Assembly: GCA_013176395.1 (NCBI GenBank)
Contig: JABMLP010000025.1
Location: 496,001 to 560,000 of the forward strand
Length of the DNA: 64,000 bases
Source of the DNA: Venturia oleaginea
Lineage: Eukaryota; Ascomycota; Dothideomycetes; Venturiales; Venturiaceae
Reading direction: 5' to 3'
In this document: one piece after another, positions 1 to 10,507 of the stretch
Layout of the letters: every line of letters starts with the position of its first letter
Numbering within the stretch: position 1 is the first letter of the stretch
Position numbers and translations under genes: made by a program
Notes under the pieces: generated by a model
Database searches by the model: none
Seen by the model: only the letters and a program-made list of their open reading frames with translations
What the model was told of the DNA's origin: nothing

Positions 1-330
1 AGGCCACCTATAGGTGATCAGACTCGACTAAACATAGGCGGATACTAAACCTGCGCCCAATCCTTTTATTTCTACCCCCTGGCCCTAAATAATTTCGAGG
101 GCGACGGCTTCTTTAAGTATGATAACGAGACGCTATCTAGATTAGTAGAATATAATAATATAGATACCTCGCTGGTTGCTCTAGAATCTAGGAGATAGCG
201 GGGGGGGGGGGGGGGTGGGGGGAGGTTGTTAAACCACTCGATTTACCTCCACCGCCTAGGAAGACTCCCTACCTTTAGCGGGTAAGCCCTAAAGATAATA
301 GGGCCTTCCTCCTATAGTTTAGGCGAGTAA
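1..330 (+). mobile_element. Transposon-like relic, partial at window edge
   Basis: An open frame at 49-198 ends in TAG. Its codon use is very AT-rich (AAT, TAT, ATA), unlike the neighbouring genes, and an in-frame TAA sits at 46-48. This fits the decayed 3' end of a transposon-encoded or foreign protein, but I cannot assign a family. A long G run follows at once, then sequence with no coding signal up to about 330. The window begins inside the feature, so its extent is unknown. An ordinary pseudogene tail is an alternative. Confidence 0.3.
200..222 (+). repeat. Poly-G tract
   Basis: Sixteen consecutive G residues are followed by a T and six more G, directly after the stop codon of the AT-rich relic frame. 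Long G runs are rare in fungal coding DNA and are often unstable or mis-assembled, so the exact length should be treated with caution. G-quadruplex formation is possible but not shown. Confidence 0.9.
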
Positions 331-526
331 AGATTTAGTTTCCGCCCAAACAAATGTACAAGACTTGTACGCGATGAGATGATGAAATTGATAGCATAAA
401 ATGATACGTTGAAGGGACAGCACAGGGTCCTGGGTATATAGCTCGTCATTCATAACACAATGTATTGATCACCTCCAAAGTCGGTCATCCCTGCGCCGCA
501 AAAACAGAATTGACAGCGAAGATTCA

Positions 527-2470
527 TCACGATTCATCGTCTTGGAATAACAGCCCGACAATAATCCTCACAGCGTCAAACACACCTCGTTCCGCGACCA
601 GAATATCGAATGTCGTTTCGATTTTCTTGAGCGCATCATTGGTATCTGCTTCATGCCCTGTAAAGTATCAATTAGCATATTTTACTTACGAAGATCCACG
701 AGGGAGGTGGGCAAACTCACAAACTCGCGGCAATACAGCTTTAGCACTGACAGCACTCTCCACCTCGCCCGTCCAATCAAAATCTAATCTCCACTCTATT
801 CTTAATACAACGCTTTTCGTCTCAAAGCTCAAAATCTGTCGACCAAAATGCGGCAACAGTTCTCTCTTACTCGGTTTTGCAATCTCAAGTGTCGAAACTT
901 CTTCCTCTACTATGCTGGGTTGCAGCTCTTTTGAAAGAGCAAGTAAATGTCGAAACTCTTTGCAGCATCTCGACCAACATTGTGCGCGCTTCATAGAAAT
1001 ATCCCAGTATCGACCTAATGCGTAGCCGATTGTATTGATGTCTCCTTCGTCTGCTCGGTTTTGAAGGAACGACCCCACTTCTACTGAAGCCCAGGGTGAG
1101 AGGTTGCCCAGGGCCAGTGATCCGACGCGTGGAGCCTCGCCTTTGTCTGGCGATAAGGAGATTGTGAGATCGAGGTCACATGAAAGTAGTGAGGCGGGTC
1201 CCTTAAGGTTGATGTGATGAATTTGTTGTAAGTCGTCTCTCCATGATGTGAATTTGGAGGGCGGGGAGGTGATAGATGTGAACTTTAATGGCGTGAAGAC
1301 AGTTAGGAGGGGCAATGGATCGGATTGCGTTACCGGCAAATGTGATGGTACTGCTTTGTCCTGATCTAAAGAGGAATCTGGTTGTTGAACGGGTATTGAG
1401 AACGGAAGGAATGAGGTCAGGAGTGATGATAGAGGAGTTGGCTTCTGAACAGCCTGTGGCGCTCCAGGTTTTGAGGAGTTTATCAACCGAATAAGATCGT
1501 CAATATCTTCATATCTTTCGTCGTCCAACCTGTCAACGTGCCGTGCATGTCGTTGTACTTCATCTTGGAGGAGTCTTAACTCTTTCTCCAATTTCTCCTT
1601 CTCGACCTCTTTGGCAATTGTTTCAGAGGTTTTCTGCGGAGTGTGAGACTGCGGCTCTTTCTCGGGCAGTGTTTCGATTTCAGGCACCTGATAATTCTCC
1701 GACTGAATTTCTGCTTTGTCGCTATCAGGCGGCTTTGCCTCCTCTGCTGTTTGCGCCGGACGATCTAGCACTTCCTGTCTCAGCATCGGCTGTCTCCTTC
1801 TCCTTCTACTCGGCGACGAAAAAAGCAGTTCCCTTGGAGGCGAACTGTCAAGCTCGAGCTGTCTTCTTATCTGCTCAGGTGTGTCTGGCAAATCATTCTC
1901 TTCGTCCTCACTATCCACATCAGGCAACGCACTTTCCATTTCAGGCGCATCGAAACCATGATCACTTTCTCCGCGTGCCTGTTCAATTACGACAATACTC
2001 CTCGTCTCACTTGCGCGACGCTGCCTGTCCTCTTCCTGTTCCTGCTGCTTCTCAATCTGTTTGCGCGCCTTGTTCGCAGCTCTTATGGCGGCCATTTGTT
2101 CGTCTGTCTCGTCTCCTGTGAGCACCGTAGGTACCATGGAATTTTGAGGTTGCTGTAGCGTAGATGACAGCACATGCTGCATTGTGCCTCCAATGGAGCC
2201 CATAATGAAACTGAGTGCATCTTGTCCCGTCGCGAGGAAAGCATTCGTTGGGTCTGGAGTCTGGGGGGCGGTTTGAGGATTTCGTCTTGCAATAGCATTG
2301 CCTGTCGAAGCTGGTCGTGGTAGTAACGAGGGATTGAAGCGCGAGAGACTGGCTCTGGTGGGTGAGAGGAACGATGCGCGGGGCGTGGAATTGTCTTCGG
2401 AGGGTGCTGGTTTGGAAGGGGAGGTCTTGCGCCGTTTAGGGCCTCTCGAAGACAGAGTCGACGTGTCCAT
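527..2470 (-). CDS. CENP-P-like (Ctf19/Fta2-type) kinetochore protein
   Basis: Two exons, complement(527..657, 721..2470), encode 626 aa. The 63-nt intron has a GTGAGT donor, a GCTAAT branch site and a TTTACAG acceptor, and the exon sum is divisible by three. The short last exon adds about 43 residues that a single-ORF reading would miss. Residues 1-280 are Ser/Pro/Arg-rich and look disordered, with basic SPSRRRRR-type motifs. A coiled coil follows at about 285-330. The last 300 residues match in layout and spacing the tandem RWD region of CENP-P, a subunit of the constitutive centromere-associated network: hydrophobic strands, LSPWASVEVGSFL, then RIEWRLDFDW. The family call rests on remembered pattern similarity. 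Another RWD kinetochore protein such as CENP-O is possible. Confidence 0.6.
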
Positions 2471-2652
2471 TGCGCTATATGGTGGTTACTGGGCGCGTTG
2501 TTTGGAATGTCTTTTAAAGACGCGCAGCTCGCTTCAAGGTTATGAGGCTCTGCTCATGCTCCACCAAGAATGACGAAAGCATCAACTTTTGTTTATTTCC
2601 GGCTCTGCTCGATTCTTCACCTACAATTGAATTCTTTACGAACATTTTCAAC
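2471..2652. promoter_or_regulatory. Shared divergent promoter
   Basis: These 182 bp separate the start codons of the CENP-P-like gene (-) and the OXLD1-like gene (+), which are transcribed away from each other. Any promoter elements for both must lie here or inside the genes. I see no clear TATA box or named operator. Confidence 0.5.
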
Positions 2653-3417
2653 ATGGAAACACTATTTTTACGAAACACACGTCAATTCAGCATCTGCTCA
2701 CCCTGTCGTCGAGCTCTGCGTTCCAACATCGTTTCCCGTAGCATCGGTCTTCAGAATGGCCCTCGAATACACCATTCTCGCCGAAAGAAATCTTACATTG
2801 CACGTCCGGGAGAGCAAGCAACTCCTCTCGATGGCTTCTACTCTGCTCTATTAGAAAAGCCTCTTTCGAAGACCGCGCCCACCACTCGAACTCCGCCAAC
2901 CGCATTGCCACAAGAGGAACCTCCAATAACAGAACGGGAAGAGGCTATCGCAAAGGCGAGAGTCGTCTTTGGGAGCAGATTGGCGGGGCCACAGAGACGA
3001 GCTGAAATACAGAAGAAGGCAGTGAACATAGCAGGAATTCTGGTCCCACCTCGGCCCGAAGAGCCAGACAATTGTTGTATGTCTGGCTGCGTCAATTGCG
3101 TATGGGAGCAGTATCGAGACGAGCTCGAAGATTGGGCTACATTGTCTGCGCAAGCACGAGAGCGAGTACTGGCACAGCGAGCAGAGACAAAAAGTCCGGC
3201 TATAGGCAGTATGACAGCAGAACTTGGCATGCCGAATCACGTTGCCATAGGTATGGACGATGATGGCGGAGGAAGCGAGACCAACTGGCAACAGGGTGGG
3301 GGATTTAAAGGTGGCAAAGGGGACATCTTTGGTGATATCCCTATTGGTATCAGAGAGTTCATGAAGACGGATAAGAAATTGAAAGAGAGACATCGGCTGG
3401 AAGGGACGACAGGATGA
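2653..3417 (+). CDS. OXLD1-type mitochondrial oxidoreductase-like domain protein
   Basis: One exon, 254 aa. The ATG at 2653 is chosen because it opens a typical mitochondrial presequence rich in Arg, Ser and hydrophobic residues (METLFLRNTRQFS); the longer open frame upstream gives no presequence. The diagnostic motif is at about residues 135-170: a PPRPEEPDNCC stretch, then CxxxCxxC followed by VWEQYRDELEDW. This is the signature of the oxidoreductase-like domain (OXLD1 family, Pfam Oxidored-like). The family is mitochondrial and its molecular role is poorly defined; the cysteines could bind metal. The C-terminal half has a glycine-rich stretch and the motif GIREFMKTDKKLKERH. Confidence 0.8.
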   Translation: METLFLRNTRQFSICSPCRRALRSNIVSRSIGLQNGPRIHHSRRKKSYIARPGEQATPLDGFYSALLEKPLSKTAPTTRTPPTALPQEEPPITEREEAIAKARVVFGSRLAGPQRRAEIQKKAVNIAGILVPPRPEEPDNCCMSGCVNCVWEQYRDELEDWATLSAQARERVLAQRAETKSPAIGSMTAELGMPNHVAIGMDDDGGGSETNWQQGGGFKGGKGDIFGDIPIGIREFMKTDKKLKERHRLEGTTG

Positions 3418-3972
3418 AACGGGTTGTGGATACGAATTCCCGCAAGCTGACCACCACCAATAAAATTCCCCCAGATTCATTGTCTCTTAACACTCCACAA
3501 ACACGTTTTGAGTGTTTGGGCATCACTTGGCCTTTCTACAATGCCTGGAATGATGCGGGTCAACATCCTCAAATTTCGATCGATGGCGATGAACTCCTAG
3601 CAATATTTGACCTAAGATCATATTACCACAAGCTTTAGCGACATCGATATCGAGTTGAGTCGAGTTGAGAGGCCGAGAAACAGACAACCGGTTCTGGAGA
3701 CTGGAGTAAGTAAACCCGCACTAGCGCAGCCTGATGCCCTCACATCAACACCAGAATATCAGTGATCCTTTCATTCGCCTCCAGCTTGTCTTCCAACCTC
3801 TCGAATCACTTCTTGAGTTTCAACATGGCCCAACATGGCTTTGACAATGCCTTCGAATGCTCCCCTCACCCCCTACCGCTATCGCCCACTCGAGAGCCTT
3901 ACCTGAATCAGAGTGGTCCAGCTTCACTCTTCAGCACAATTTGATTCGCCACCCAGCTGCAACATCCTACAT
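3418..3972. other. Intergenic, nothing recognised
   Basis: This stretch runs from the stop of the OXLD1-like gene to the HET relic. Short open frames on the + strand around 3762-3944 may be the degraded start of the relic. I see no RNA gene, repeat or convincing coding signal. Confidence 0.4.
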
Positions 3973-4282
3973 ATGAATAGGAACGCATTGGCCATATCGA
4001 CGGACTCTCTACTCGATCGCTACTTTGCCGTCTCGTATGTCTCCTCCCAAGATCTCATCTGCCATGAAGGGAGCTGTAAATATGCGCTGAAGATCACTCT
4101 ACACATAGTAACCATGCTTCGCAGGTTTCAAAAGCGATCGAATGTGCTCAATCTCTGGATCGATGCCATTTACCTCGACCCTGAATCTGGTTGAAGTCGG
4201 ATAACAGTTACAGGTAATGGGCACTAATTGCAGCCAGGCCAGGAAGGTTTTGGTCGGAATGGAGATCAAGACGAGTAGATAG
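3973..4282 (+). pseudogene. Broken HET-domain (heterokaryon incompatibility) fragment
   Basis: The first part (3973-4194) reads like the N-terminal half of a HET domain: RYFAVSYVSS, then about 35 residues later LRRF....LNLWIDAIYLD. This corresponds to the family pattern AlSYvWG...LWIDAICINQ. The frame then stops. The matching next block (QLQVMGTNCSQARKVLVGME, compare family vQlMGkIYsqArrVlvWLG) lies about 25 nt on in another frame, with an additional TAA just before it. The W of the usual WG motif and the rest of the domain are missing. So there is a frameshift, a stop and truncation. HET domains mediate vegetative incompatibility and related cell death in filamentous ascomycetes. This copy should be non-functional. 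Confidence 0.6.
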
Positions 4283-6065
4283 CCCAACCCATGCCAACCA
4301 TTCGCTTTTCAGGCGGTCCCTCTTTGGGGGAGTAATCGTCATTCATCTCGTCCTCAAACGCCCATATCTCCTCTGCATAAATTCCGAGTTCTTTGAGACG
4401 ACTCAGGAGAGGCGTCCATAATTTCAGGCCCGGGATGTGTTTGAAACCATAATAGTCAAGTCGGCTCTCTAGTCGTTGGATACGTTGAATATTTCTCTGC
4501 TTGAACTGCTTGGTGGGCTGACCTTCACTATCGCGTTCCAGGCTCATTGTAAACAAGGCCCCCGTTATATAGAGTGCCCAGAGCCTCCTCAGAGACTTGA
4601 TGCGGCATTTATTCTCCTCGGACCTTGAATCTCCTTCCACATCGCCATGTATTCGTAGATCTCTACGTAGATGCTGTCGCCATCCTCAAATCTACCTTGG
4701 GCCAAAAGAGCATATCGGTAGATGTCGTCGTGTAATTATCGTGGAAAATCTAGGAAGCCAGTCCGTCTCGTTCCCATAGTTGTTGCGGCATTGATGGAAG
4801 CCGAAGAGGATGAAAATAGGTCCGATGCTCGTGCTGTGCGTGACATGCCTCCAGGTATTTCGATTTTTGGGGAGCCGATCTAACATGTCTCTTCCCTTTT
4901 CCAAACCCTTGACATCAGTCATGCTTTTCTTCGATCCCAGCCTCGCCAATCCAATACGCCCAACTTCATCATCTCCACGAACATCAGCAATCTTAACCTT
5001 GACCTTCTTCAACATCCTGGCTCTCTTCAATCCAGACAGTGTAGAGCCACCCTCCGGCAGATTGACTAGCGAAGATATCTGGGTCAGTGTCTTTTGCCGA
5101 AGATGGACAGCCACAGCGGCGGCGACAAGAAGCACGAAGCACGAGAGGAAATCTATGGCGATCCAGATGTAGTTGATGCGATATGAAGGGTCATAAGGTC
5201 GGTCTATCAGTATCGCAGGAACGAATGTGGAATTCTGTGTCTCGCCATCGAGAATCTTCATGAGAGTCGAGCGGTCGGAAAAATTTACCAAGACTTGTTG
5301 AGATGCAGAGAGGTAACCGCTCAGCACCTACGTGAGGAAAAGGTTTTGGAGCACTCACTGTGTACATGTGCCCCTTCTCTTATATAAGATAAGGATCGTC
5401 ATCATGTAGCCCAGAGTAATTGGTTTTCCAAGTCTTGAAGATATTCAGTGGCCGTGGCCAGCGACGAGCCTTTTGTATAGTGCAGCTTCCAGCCTCGCAG
5501 AGCACCTGCATCTCCACCTTCGTGTCTATTATGTTACAAATCGAAATGATACTGCTCTCCTTCCCAACGCCGTAACACTTGTAGAGCGAAAGGGGACAAA
5601 CCAATGATTTTCAGCCCAGTTCAGCCTTATCGATTGGTATGATGAAGGCGTGCTGAAAGGGGAAGATGCCCCTGCACCTTGAGTTTGCCAATACCGAGAC
5701 CAGAATCAGCATATACAGAATGCTGGCATTGCAGAGACGAAGACAACATGCCAGTGTTGCTATCATTCAAGAGGATTATTGTGGCTCGAACGAGCGGAAA
5801 GCTACAGTGGATGTGATAGAAGCACAGTTCTGGGTGTATTGTTTTTCTGTATATAGTATTGTGGCTTGAATATGGACTCACGTATCTCCGAGATAGTAAC
5901 ATCTATACGGCTCCATTGCTTCTGCCATCGTATTTTGACGGGATGAAGAGATACGGGACGCGATTTGTCAGATCCCTGAGTATGAGAAGCTATTATGCCC
6001 ATGAGAATCTCAATTGTCGTCCAGCCGTCGCCGTCGCGATACATTCTTGGACAAAGAAAAGACAA
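4266..6065 (-). pseudogene. Hypothetical membrane-protein gene, multi-exon or decayed
   Basis: Gene-like frames lie in series on the minus strand. They include an opening exon near 6065-5881 with a GTGAGT donor, a segment near 5604-5380, and a segment from 5328 to 4692 with one clear transmembrane helix (about 22 residues around IWIAIDFLSCFVLLVAAAVAV) followed by a basic cytosolic-type stretch. A last segment covers 4640-4266. An acceptor ACGTAG at 5329 supports real introns. However, between 4760 and 4600 the most protein-like reading changes frame at least twice with no good splice sites, which suggests decay. I do not recognise the family. It lies tail to tail with the HET relic, in a small decayed patch. 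Confidence 0.35.
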
Positions 6066-6402
6066 ATGGAGGTGTTGACTGGGTACAAGGAAGAATAAGT
6101 AAGAAGGAGGTTGAAGAAAAAGATCGACATGATCACGTGGCTGAAGCCCAATATGACATCACTCTCAAATCAACAACAATTCCCAATCGGGAAGCAACAC
6201 AAACAGGAAAAGTTGGCAGTAGCCACCCGTGGAAGACAAGAAGGCAGTATCGTCATCCCAGAGCTTATGCATAAATAGAACAAATGCCATCGTACATTCC
6301 CATCTATCACAACATCCTGACAAGTACACAAACCTTAGCCTGACAACCTTCTTACAACCAAAACAACCATCTCAAAGGATTAACCCAGACAATCCCCTCA
6401 AA
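6066..6402 (+). promoter_or_regulatory. Upstream region of the small membrane-protein gene
   Basis: These 337 bp precede the start codon at 6403. The last 100 bp are rich in CA/AC and pyrimidine stretches (CAACC, ACAACC), typical of a fungal 5' leader. ATATGACATCACTC at about 6150-6163 contains a TGACATCA-like bZIP-type site, but this is only a resemblance. No gene is seen here. Confidence 0.3.
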
Positions 6403-6764
6403 ATGGCCCTCACAACCGCAATCTCCGATTTCATCAAATCCATCTTCGAACTCTTCGCCTCCTTCTTCCAAACCCTCTTCGCCCTTGTCCAAACCATCCT
6501 AATGACCGTCTACAACTTCTTCGCTTCTGTCCTCCAACTCGGTGTCGAGTCGATGAAAGGTGTCTTCGATATCTTTGGTGGTGTTGCCAACTTCCTTCTC
6601 TGTAAGTACTCCAACGCTGCGGAATAGTTTTCTGTCTGGATGCTAATTCTTGTGTAGCCAATGCTCTCCTGATCGGTCTTATCGCTGCTGGAGGTTATGG
6701 ATACTTGGTTTACCAGAAGCGACAGGGTAATACTGTTAAGGTTCAGGGTAAGAAGCTGAACTAG
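6403..6764 (+). CDS. Small hydrophobic conserved fungal-type protein
   Basis: Two exons, 6403..6601 and 6658..6764, encode 101 aa. The 56-nt intron has a GTAAGT donor, a GCTAATT branch and a GTGTAG acceptor, and the exon sum is 306 nt. Residues 1-60 form repeated amphipathic segments of the type FxxFFQTLFxLVQTI, which could line a membrane surface. Residues 66-85 form one transmembrane helix (LLIGLIAAGGYGYLVY) followed by a basic tail (QKRQG...KVQGKKLN). There is no signal peptide. I do not recognise a named family; the shape fits a small organelle-membrane or lipid-droplet protein, but that is inference. The strong leader and the short, spliced ORF argue for a real gene. Confidence 0.65.
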
Positions 6765-7162
6765 GCGTGGCGCATGCACTGAAGAGGGGAATGGACATGA
6801 ATGTGCTGCGATAACGATTGGTAGGGGCATGATATCGGTGGAGCAATGGCGTTGTCGGCATAGTATGGATACCCTTCTGCTTTAACCGGTCAATTGGTGG
6901 TGTAGGATGATATAGCATACCCTCTAGAGTACGTACATAGTGAACGTCTTCAAAGAGCAAATGCCAAAATGTTCTCATTAGCTTCCAAACATCGCCTGAT
7001 CATCTTGCCTGGCTCATTATGATACTTGGTGTATTGTTCCTTCAAAATTGGATCATGTATCTTTTCTCTTTTCGCTTTCCACGAAGGAGCGCCATTAATC
7101 CCAGACCTTATCAACACGCCGTCCAAACGCCATGCCATCCATACCAAAGTCCCAACTCATCC
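6765..7162. other. Convergent 3' intergenic region
   Basis: About 400 bp between the 3' ends of the small hydrophobic protein (+) and DPM3 (-). I see only short out-of-frame ORFs and no repeat or RNA gene. Both 3' UTRs and poly(A) sites must lie here. Confidence 0.4.
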
Positions 7163-7560
7163 CTAATCCACACTAACACCCTTGGACTTCAGATCCGCCC
7201 TCGCAGTCTCAATCTCTCCCATCAATTCCTTATAAGCCTCTGGTACGTCGTTGAAATTAAAAACACCGTATCCGAGTTTGAAAAGGAGGTACGCGCCGAA
7301 GGTTACGAGGGCCCAGAAGGGGAGCTGTAGAAGCGCTTCAATTAATAGCTGCCACCATAATTGAAATCGAGGGTGAGAGTCAACGTACAACTGGAACAAC
7401 CTCATCTTGGACCTTGGCAGGGAGAGGAGCGTAACCGAATAGGAGGGCAAGGTAGATCTGTACTCTTTGGTTAGCGAATGTGAGGCTGCGCCGTCGTTTG
7501 GTGATTGCTTACGGAGCCGAGGACGACCAAGATGGTCATTTGTTGGACTGCGCGTGGCAT
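7163..7560 (-). CDS. dpm3: Dolichol-phosphate mannose synthase subunit 3 (DPM3)
   Basis: Three exons, complement(7163..7324, 7389..7457, 7513..7560), encode 92 aa, which is also the length of human DPM3. Both introns have good signals: GTAAGC...TACAG and GTACGT...CTACAG. Residues 8-27 and 41-60 form two transmembrane helices. The second runs LPFWALVTFGAYLLFKLGYGV, followed by FNDVPEAYKELMGEI and ARADLKSKGV, matching the family pattern LPF...GCYLL...F.DC..A..EL...I.EARADL..KG. DPM3 sits in the ER membrane and tethers and stabilises the catalytic DPM1 subunit, which makes dolichol-phosphate mannose for N-glycans, GPI anchors and O-mannosylation. It is divergent from the SmgGDS-like gene. Confidence 0.9.
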
Positions 7561-7873
7561 TTGGGCGGTATTGAGATCGATCCTGGGAGGATTGAGGGGA
7601 TGTATGGCGCTGTATTGGCGTTGCGATGGAGTTGTCGTGTCTTCAAGAATTTGGCTCTGGTCGGCCTGACAGGACAGGGGTGTCGAAAAGGGGTCTGCTA
7701 GCTCATGTTCAACGACTTCGCAACGACTTGCAAATCAATGATTTGACATAAAATATCGAAACTCGAGAAGTCTCCCATCTTGAGGTAGTTGTTTACCAGA
7801 AAATCATCGCCATCCATCTTCGTTTGATAGTGATGAAGTGAAGTCTGGACTTTCATCCACGATTACACTCATC
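7561..7873. promoter_or_regulatory. Divergent promoter between DPM3 and the SmgGDS-like gene
   Basis: These 313 bp lie between two outward-facing start codons. I see no defined operator. Short AT-rich stretches at 7735-7760 (AATCAATGATTTGACATAAAATATC) may support initiation. Confidence 0.4.
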
Positions 7874-9892
7874 ATGACCTCGACGGTGCCGGAAGATATG
7901 GATATCCTGCTTGAAGATTGTAAGAATGTTGCAACTATACAAGGTCTGGCCGATGCCAGTCGCGATGGTACGTTGATGAAAGTAGAAAGAGGTAGATCAT
8001 GGAGCGTGGTTTTTGGGCACTTGCATTTCCGTCCGAGTTCAACGAACTCAAGGTAGGCCTACAGCTGCGTAGCCAGGGTTTAGAAGCGCCATATTTTGAT
8101 TCTAGATTTGGGCGTTGAAGCAATAGCGCAAAAATCCGGCCATCCAAATATCTCCTTCCTTCCAAGAGCCTTACGCAGAGTAGCTAACCGGTCAGAGAAA
8201 TGGCGTCCAAGCCTAAGAGTTGCCGGTGCAAGATTGGATCTACTCTCCCTATTGCAATCACCTCTGGGACAGGATGCGAAATTCGTGCGACAGATGTTGA
8301 GGCTCACAGGAAACCTTTGCATTGACGACATTCCTAGCAAAGAATACGCCAGCAGATACCTCGGCGATATCACAAGATGTCTGAAAATAATGCCTGACAA
8401 TTTTGATGTTGCAGCGGGAACCATTGCAAATATTTTCACCGACAACCCAGAGGCTCCGATGAGGCTTGCTGTTCAGTTGGGGATTCCTGATGTTCTTGCG
8501 AAAGGACTTGTGGTAGAACATCTGTTGGACATCGACAGTCCGATCACGGAGGCTGTTGTCTACGTCCTTGCAAATGCCATAGACTCATTTTATAAGTCAA
8601 CGACTGAAGCAGTCTCTGACGGCTTCGTTCGTTCCATGCTTCAGATGCCCATCCTCTTCGGGGATCATGAGCTTCATGACGATATTGTCGCAGTTGTGGC
8701 CATTCTCCTCGAAAACGATATGGTCCAACTTCAAATCGCAAATTCGCACGCAGACTTGCTTGTGAAGTCAACTTCGAATGGATCTTCGGAACACTCGCTA
8801 CTGGTCCTGTTCATAAGACTCTACGGGAAAATCGCAATGGCTAAATTCAACACGACTGCGCCCCTCGATTCTGTTGGGGAAGAAGATGTCCACGACATAT
8901 CAACAGATCACACGCCAACCGATATCAAATCAGGCAATATTGAGACAAGGCAGATACTACATGCCCTACAGAACATTGCAGGCGGCATAGCATCACAGAT
9001 GAAATACCACAGTCTCGAAACAGGCATGAAAATAGATTCCATTCTACAGTATTTCACGATCGTCACACGAGAAGACTGCATCCTTGCCAGGTCAGACGAA
9101 GCATGTCTTGCGTTCGTGTACCTCGGAAATCTTGCTCGCAGTAAGGAAGTTTGCATCGGACTCGTACAGAACTTCGACTTTCATGAACGTGCGATATCAG
9201 TTATCCAGTCATTCGGGGAAGAGGCTACTGAGATGAAATACCTCGCAGTAGGATATCTCTGCAATCTCGCAAATGCAGCCGAGGAACACAAGGCCATCAT
9301 TTGTCGCTCCAAGGTCATTCCAAAATTGATCCTTCATGCACCACCGCAGCGTCTCGGTGACGGTCTGCGTCTACTACGGGTCGTTGTCAAAAATTCGCCG
9401 CAGCACTGCAGCATACTACTCTCCCCAACTGAAAACTCTTCTGATTACCTCGTTAAAATGAGCGATCTTGAGGAACAACTACCAACAATGACACCGTCGA
9501 ACAACATGGAGGTAGCTCGTCTCATTGTCGCAATCCTCAGGGCACTTCAAAAAGACGACACAGGCGTTACTTCCGACACCTTCATGACCCCGGCCTTGAC
9601 GAATTGTCTCCTGGCTCTCACGGAACAAGGCGTTCAAAGTCAAATCGCCCCCGAAGGTCTACTGGGCTTCGGACTGGTTGCTCAAACTCCCGCTGGAGCG
9701 GACTTGGTATCGACCTCTCTCAGGATGGAAGGCCATCTCCAACGATTCCTCAAGGCCGTTGGCGATGGGACGGACAATGTTGCCAAGGAAAATCTGGAGA
9801 ATGCACTTGTCGTTCTCAGTAAAATCGATGACGGGGATGCAAAAGAAGCGGCGAGGAAACTTCTGGCAAGGCTGGAGCCAAAACGAGAATGA
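7874..9892 (+). CDS. SmgGDS (RAP1GDS1)-like armadillo-repeat protein
   Basis: Two exons, 7874..7967 and 8106..9892, encode 626 aa. The 138-nt intron runs from GTACGT to TTCTAG, and the phases fit. The start is the first ATG of exon 1 (MTSTVPEDMDILLED). Nearly the whole protein is alpha-helical with repeated armadillo-type motifs, for example RLTGNLCIDD near residue 95, YLGNLARSKEVC and YLCNLANAAEEHK. These resemble the repeats of SmgGDS, a chaperone and exchange factor for prenylated small GTPases in animals. The fungal function is not settled, so I infer only binding to a small GTPase or another peptide partner. No membrane segment or signal peptide is seen. Confidence 0.65.
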
Positions 9893-10507
9893 AATATTCA
9901 GATCTAATCCAATGCATGAATACTTGCCAGGTCAATCTCTTCTCTGAAATCCCAGAAGCTTCCATTACAATTGACCGACCTCTTTTTGGAGCGCGCAAAG
10001 TGTCAAGATTTTCTTGAAACTTATAGCTACCCCTCCCTCCTTTTCTTGAATACTTGCGTTACGACCATGGAAGAAGAAAAATTGGACCTGTGAAATGGAT
10101 AAGAAGCAAGAGGATTCACAACCACGAACGAATCAAAAGTAAAGAAAAGACTTCCGTCGCTTATCCCCTCTCGATGCCGTGAGATAGTTGGGAAGGCACA
10201 TGACATGAATCTTACATCTTTGTATTCTCGTTCATTTGGAATACTTGAACATTTCAGAGCAGAGCAGAGCGCGTCGATGCATCTAGTCAGAGCAGTCTTC
10301 GCTACGCAACACCATCCAAACATGGCGCCGAAAAAAGAAAACACGTAACAATTATTGACCATGTCCACTATGTCTCGATCATGAGCCTGTCAAATGGGGA
10401 CGTAGTATGTGTCTTTCCCCTCCCTCTCCATCTTACCCAGAAGATTCGATCGGCACTCATCGTCCCATACGTACTGGCTTCGCTATGCTCGCTCCGCTTC
10501 ACCAGCC
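9893..10507. other. Convergent intergenic region
   Basis: About 615 bp between two converging 3' ends (SmgGDS-like on +, the large conserved protein on -). Only short shadow frames are present. No repeat, RNA gene or transposon scar is recognised. Confidence 0.4.
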
